DNA of 64,000 nucleotides from Streptomyces himalayensis subsp. himalayensis (GTDB lineage: Bacteria > Actinomycetota > Actinomycetes > Streptomycetales > Streptomycetaceae). Under the pieces are notes generated by a model. The model saw only the letters and a list, made by a program, of their open reading frames with translations, was not told the DNA's origin and did no database searches. The stretch covers positions 1 to 64,000 of the forward strand of contig NZ_JACEHE010000030.1 in NCBI RefSeq assembly GCF_013778455.1. The letters run 5' to 3'. The position numbers and the translations under genes are program-made. Positions 61,036 through 64,000 of the stretch are shown here, piece by piece (positions within the stretch are counted from its first letter, which is position 1; each line of letters starts with the position of its first letter).

Positions 61036-61165
61036 CATCCGCACCGGTACCTCTTCCCGGGTCATGGCGACCCTGCGCAACCTCGCCGTCGGTCTCATCC
61101 GGACATCGCGGCCGCCGACCACTATGCATCAGCCTGGCTCCGAATCGCGGTGCGGACCGCGATGA
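61036..61165 (+). pseudogene. C-terminal fragment of a second ISAs1-type transposase
   Basis: IRTGTSSRVMATLRNLAVGL followed by IR corresponds to the ASKIRTGNTPRAMATFRNLA segment of the transposase just upstream, but with its own sequence. It begins at the right end of the IS, so that element probably jumped into an older related one. The rest of the older copy is missing. Confidence 0.6.
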
Positions 61166-61217
61166 GCTCCGGTGCCCGGGCAGGTCTATCCCTCTACGAA
61201 GCGAGAGGAGAAGTGTG

Positions 61218-62054
61218 ATGAGCGCACCCGAAGTCCTGATGGAAGGCGTCGCGTTCGGCGAGTCACCGCGCTGGCACAACGAGCAACTCTGGTTCTCCGA
61301 CTGGGGCGCGAACCAGGTGATCGCGCTTGACGCCGACGGCCGCCACGAGGTGGTGGTAACAGTCCCGTCATTCCCGATGTGCATCGACTTCCTCCCCGAC
61401 GGGCGACTGCTCGTCGTGGACTCGGCACAACGACGGCTGCTGCGCCAGGAACTGGACGGATCGCTCGTCCAGCATGCCGACCTTTCCAAGGTCTCGGAGA
61501 AGCCGTGGAACGAAATCGTGGTCGACGACCGGGGCAATGTCTATGTCAACACCATCGGTTTCGACTTCCCCGGCGGTGAGTTCGCGCCGGGCTTGATCGT
61601 GCTCGTCACGCCGGAAGGCAACGTCGATCAAATTGCCGACGACCTCGCGTTCCCCAACGGCATGGCGATCAGCCCAGACGGTGCCACGCTGATCGTTGCT
61701 GAGTCGTATGCGAACCGGCTCACCGCCTATGACATCGGCAGCCACGGCGGCCTCGGCAACCGGCGTGTGTGGGCGGAGACACCCGACGACCACCCGGACG
61801 GAATCTGCATGGATGCCGAAGGCGCCGTCTGGTATGCCGACGTCGGCAACCAGCACTGTGTTCGTGTGCGCGAGGGCGGTGAGGTACTCGCTACAGTCGA
61901 CCTGGATCGCGGCGCCTTCGCCTGCGCGCTCAGCCGCGGGGACGACCCCCGCCTGTTCGTCGTCGGCCAGACTTGGGGCGGACCCGAGTCGCGGCAACCC
62001 AGCGGGCGGGTTGTGACGTTCCCGGCACCAGCACCGGGTGCCGGGAAACCCTGA
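61218..62054 (+). CDS. SMP-30/gluconolactonase-family lactonase
   Basis: A 278-residue beta-propeller enzyme. VAFGESPRWHNEQLWFSDWG, FLPDGRLLVVDSAQRRLLRQ, DLAFPNGMAISPDGATLIVA and HPDGICMDAEGAVWYADVGN give the family's metal ligands (Glu in GESP, Asn in FPNG, Asp in HPDG). Members hydrolyse sugar or other lactones with a divalent metal. AGAGGAG precedes the ATG. It is intact although it lies between transposase remnants, and its GC usage is slightly softer than neighbours, so it may be the cargo of an old insertion. Confidence 0.9.
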   Translation: MSAPEVLMEGVAFGESPRWHNEQLWFSDWGANQVIALDADGRHEVVVTVPSFPMCIDFLPDGRLLVVDSAQRRLLRQELDGSLVQHADLSKVSEKPWNEIVVDDRGNVYVNTIGFDFPGGEFAPGLIVLVTPEGNVDQIADDLAFPNGMAISPDGATLIVAESYANRLTAYDIGSHGGLGNRRVWAETPDDHPDGICMDAEGAVWYADVGNQHCVRVREGGEVLATVDLDRGAFACALSRGDDPRLFVVGQTWGGPESRQPSGRVVTFPAPAPGAGKP

Positions 62055-62059
62055 CCCAG

Positions 62060-62475
62060 CCAGGCTCGGCGTCCAGCGTCGGTATGGACCGCCTTCGGTG
62101 TCCCGCTTGTGGCCGGGCAACCCCATCCAGGGAGGAGGTGGCCAGAGCCTCGACGGCTTCACGTATATAGCGGTAGACAGTCGCGATCCCGATGCCGAAC
62201 CCGGCGGCCAGCTGGGCGTAGGTGTCACCGCACCGCAGGTGGGCCAGGGCGAGCAGGGCCTGTCGCGAGGCGGGAAGGCGTCGCCACCGCGTCCCGCTGT
62301 CCTGCCGCCTGGCCGTCAGTCGTCCGGTCAGGAACCGCAAGGTGCGGCTGGACAGATCAATCGAGGACGGGTAGACAAGCAGACGAAGCTCCCGACAGAC
62401 ACGGGTGATCTTGGTCGAGAACCCGTCTACCAGGAGCTTCGTCGTTGTGCAGGACGGTCCAACTGGCGGCATCAC
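62060..62475 (-). pseudogene. N-terminal fragment of an IS5-like transposase (HTH_Tnp_4 type)
   Basis: LVYPSSIDLSSRTLRFLTGR, RQALLALAHLRCGDTYAQLA and AGFGIGIATVYRYIREAVEA form the helix-turn-helix start common to a streptomycete transposase group. The catalytic DDE domain is missing; the reading decays about 110 residues in, near the 3' end of the lactonase gene. Confidence 0.8.
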
Positions 62476-62479
62476 CGCC

Positions 62480-62590
62480 AGATTGGAAAAGGCTCAGTGG
62501 CCGCACATGATCGACCTCGGGCGCCGCATCACCGCAGTACACGCAAGAGCCGTCTGCTGCCACGGGCCGTGGCCTTCCCGCGCACCACCG
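62480..62590 (-). pseudogene. Fragment of an HNH endonuclease
   Basis: On the minus strand a short stretch reads GSCVYCGDAAPEVDHVRPLS, the CxxC and DHxxPLS core of HNH nucleases. It is bounded by the transposase fragment on one side and a perfect palindrome on the other; the rest is missing. HNH genes are common next to such recombinase cassettes. Confidence 0.55.
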
Positions 62591-62609
62591 ACCACGTGGT
62601 CGGTGGTGC
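62582..62609. repeat. Perfect 28-bp palindrome without a loop
   Basis: Half-site GCACCACCGACCAC is followed directly by its exact complement, with CACGTG at the centre. It sits at the point where the integrase reading loses similarity, so it may mark an insertion or deletion junction, an element end or a protein-binding site. Confidence 0.9.
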
Positions 62610-63193
62610 TGCGGGCCTGCCGTGCAGTGCGCGTCAAGACCGCGTACGCCTACGGTCTGCGGCGCAACGAGACGCGAATGCTGGACGCCGCCGACTTCGG
62701 CCGCAACCCGCACGGAGGCGAGTTCGGCGAGTACGGCCGGTGCCAGGTTCGGTTCGGCAAGGCCAAGAAGGGCTCGCCGCCCAAGCGCCGCGGGGTGCTG
62801 ACCGTGTGGGACTGGCCCCCGGACGTCCTGGACGAGTGGTTCACCGAGGTCCGCCCGCTGTTCGGAACCGACAACAACCCGGCGGCCTGGCCCTCCGAAC
62901 GGGGCCTGCGGATCGGCTGCCAGCGGCTCAACTCCCGCTTCATCGCCTACCGCAAGGCCTTGAGCCTGGACGACGGACTCGACTTCCACTCCTTCCGCAG
63001 GTCCTACGGCACCCACCTGATCGAGGACGGCTGGGACCCGCGCTTCGTCCAGGAGCAGGTCGGTCACGAGCACGCCAGCACCACCTCGCTCTACACCTGC
63101 GTGTCCTCGGACTTCCGCACCCGCACCCTGCGGCGCCATCTGGACTCCACCATCGCCGCGGCCCTCCAGGCCCAGACCGGAAGGCAGACATGA
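62610..63193 (+). pseudogene. Tyrosine recombinase, catalytic domain only (5'-truncated)
   Basis: About 190 residues of the catalytic domain remain, from VKTAYAYGLRRNETRMLDAA with the first catalytic Arg, through FHSFRRSYGTHLIEDGWDPR (His-x-x-Arg), EQVGHEHASTTSLYTCVSS with the later His and nucleophile Tyr. The N-terminal core-binding domain is absent; the break lies at the palindrome at 62582. Its stop overlaps the next ATG by 4 bp, so in the intact state it led an operon with the two genes below. It could still be translated from an internal start but would not bind its site normally. Confidence 0.8.
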
Positions 63194-63525
63194 AACGCAA
63201 GGTCGGATACACCTGGCGGCTGCGCGAGATCATGGCCCAACACCAGATCTTCACGGCCACCGAACTGGTGCCGCTGCTGCGTGAACGCGGCATCGACCTG
63301 TCCGCCTCTCAGGTCCACCGCCTGGTCTCCGGCACCCCGGAACGCCTGTCGTTGCAGGTCATGGCCGCGCTCTGCGACATCCTGTCCTGCTCCCCGGCCG
63401 ACCTGGTGGCCACCACGGCCGAGAACGCCGGAGTCCGCAAGACCGCCACCGGAGACCTGCCTGCCCCGCCCGCGAACGTCGCGAAGCTGCGGCCCCGCGC
63501 CGCCCGCATCCTGCCCGACGCATGA
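63190..63525 (+). CDS. XRE-type helix-turn-helix protein of the recombinase cassette
   Basis: A 111-residue Cro/C1-type DNA-binding protein. The domain spans about 8-72: YTWRLREIMAQHQIFTATEL, RGIDLSASQVHRLVSGTPER, LSLQVMAALCDILSCSPADL. A short basic tail follows. ATGA overlaps join it to the recombinase gene before and the zinc-ribbon gene after, so the three are one translational unit. It may control the cassette or act as a directionality factor. Confidence 0.9.
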   Translation: MKRKVGYTWRLREIMAQHQIFTATELVPLLRERGIDLSASQVHRLVSGTPERLSLQVMAALCDILSCSPADLVATTAENAGVRKTATGDLPAPPANVAKLRPRAARILPDA

Positions 63526-64000
63526 CCCGCCCCTACGCCACCGACGAGCAGTACGAACGCTGGTTCATGGCCGAGTGCTGCCGCTGCGGCCGCCGCAGGC
63601 ACAAGGCCGGCAGTTGGCCGGACGGTTACGTCTGCCGAACCTGCTCAGACCGCGCCGTCCGCACACGGGGCACCTGCCCACGATGCGGTCAGGACCGTGC
63701 TCTTCCCGGGCTCCGCCCTGGTGGCGGGGCCTCGATCTGCGCCACCTGCGCCGGCTTCTTCCAGAACTTCGACTGCTCACGCTGCGGCTTCGAGGGCAAG
63801 CTCCTAGGCGGACGACTGTGTGAACGCTGCACCCTCACCGACCGCCTCACCGCCCTCCTCGACGACAGCACCGGCCGCATCCGTCCCACGCTGGTCCCGC
63901 TGTTCGACCTGCTGGTGGCGATGGACAAGCCCAGAAGCGGGCTGGCCTGGCTGGAGATGCGCCGCGGCCGGCCGGGCAACGCCTCGCAGCTGCTGCTGCG
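63522..64000 (+). CDS. Multi-zinc-ribbon protein of the recombinase cassette (runs off the window)
   Basis: At least 159 residues, open to the window's right edge. It carries five CxxC pairs in the first 110 residues (CCRCGRRR, YVCRTCSDR, CPRCGQDR, ICATCAGFF, CSRCGFEG, LCERCTLTD), which pair into about three zinc ribbons, followed by a helical part (LVPLFDLLVAMDKPRSGLAW). Its ATG overlaps the XRE stop. Proteins like this accompany recombinases of this type in streptomycetes and may bind DNA or the recombinase. The 3' end is not in the window. Confidence 0.85.
   Translation, partial: MTRPYATDEQYERWFMAECCRCGRRRHKAGSWPDGYVCRTCSDRAVRTRGTCPRCGQDRALPGLRPGGGASICATCAGFFQNFDCSRCGFEGKLLGGRLCERCTLTDRLTALLDDSTGRIRPTLVPLFDLLVAMDKPRSGLAWLEMRRGRPGNASQLLL

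Overview
The window looks like a chromosomal stretch from a Streptomyces or close relative. It has very high GC with strong C/G bias at third codon positions, GTG starts, frequent 4-bp ATGA/GTGA overlaps, and typical Streptomyces families (two PAS-GAF-SpoIIE phosphatases, CsbD, DUF2267, several sigma factors, TAXI-type binding protein, IclR-glpK). About a dozen genes are broken by frameshift, truncation or deletion, and the right end is packed with transposase remnants, which fits a fast-evolving chromosome arm.

Layout. 0-5.4 kb: a hairpin-rich left edge, an MFS efflux pump with its TetR repressor behind a pair of matching palindromic operators, a PAS-GAF-PP2C phosphatase and a DoxX protein. 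5.4-10.4 kb: an ECF sigma/zinc anti-sigma pair behind a 20-bp tandem array, then a minus-strand unit of a previously easy-to-miss 48-residue cationic peptide gene, an ABC exporter and a Ser/Thr kinase. 10.5-26.4 kb: small conserved proteins, an ECF42-type sigma factor, stress genes (DUF2267, CsbD with a SigB-like promoter), a GH15 glucanohydrolase, a secreted SGNH esterase, a secreted beta-propeller phytase, an anti-sigma-type ATPase, IclR-glpK and a second PAS-GAF-PP2C phosphatase. 26.7-33.8 kb: an MHS-family acid symporter, a two-component system, a TAXI lipoprotein and broken genes.

33.9-45.4 kb is the centrepiece: a biosynthetic cluster with an MFS exporter, an Sfp-type phosphopantetheinyl transferase, SbnA-like and SbnB-like enzymes for L-2,3-diaminopropionate (Dap), a membrane protein with a carrier domain and three tandem C-terminal domains like the polylysine/poly-Dap synthetases but with no adenylation domain, a separate truncated-C/A/T NRPS protein, and a TauD/SyrP-like dioxygenase. 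I read it as a split version of the poly-Dap synthetase system, making a Dap oligomer or a modified Dap polymer. On both sides (33.36 and 48.15 kb) lies a divergent gene pair in which both genes have lost their 5' ends across one junction.

45.5-57.6 kb: a CxxC flavoprotein reductase with divergent XRE-cupin regulator, an arginase-fold protein with an altered metal site, BI-1 membrane protein, GNAT, FGE-like protein, methyltransferase and an orphan kinase-fold protein. 57.6-64 kb: remnants of ABC-F, IS21, IS5-type, ISAs1-type and other transposases, a frameshifted Phd-type antitoxin with a clear operator, an intact SMP-30 lactonase, and finally a tyrosine recombinase / XRE / zinc-ribbon cassette that runs off the right edge.
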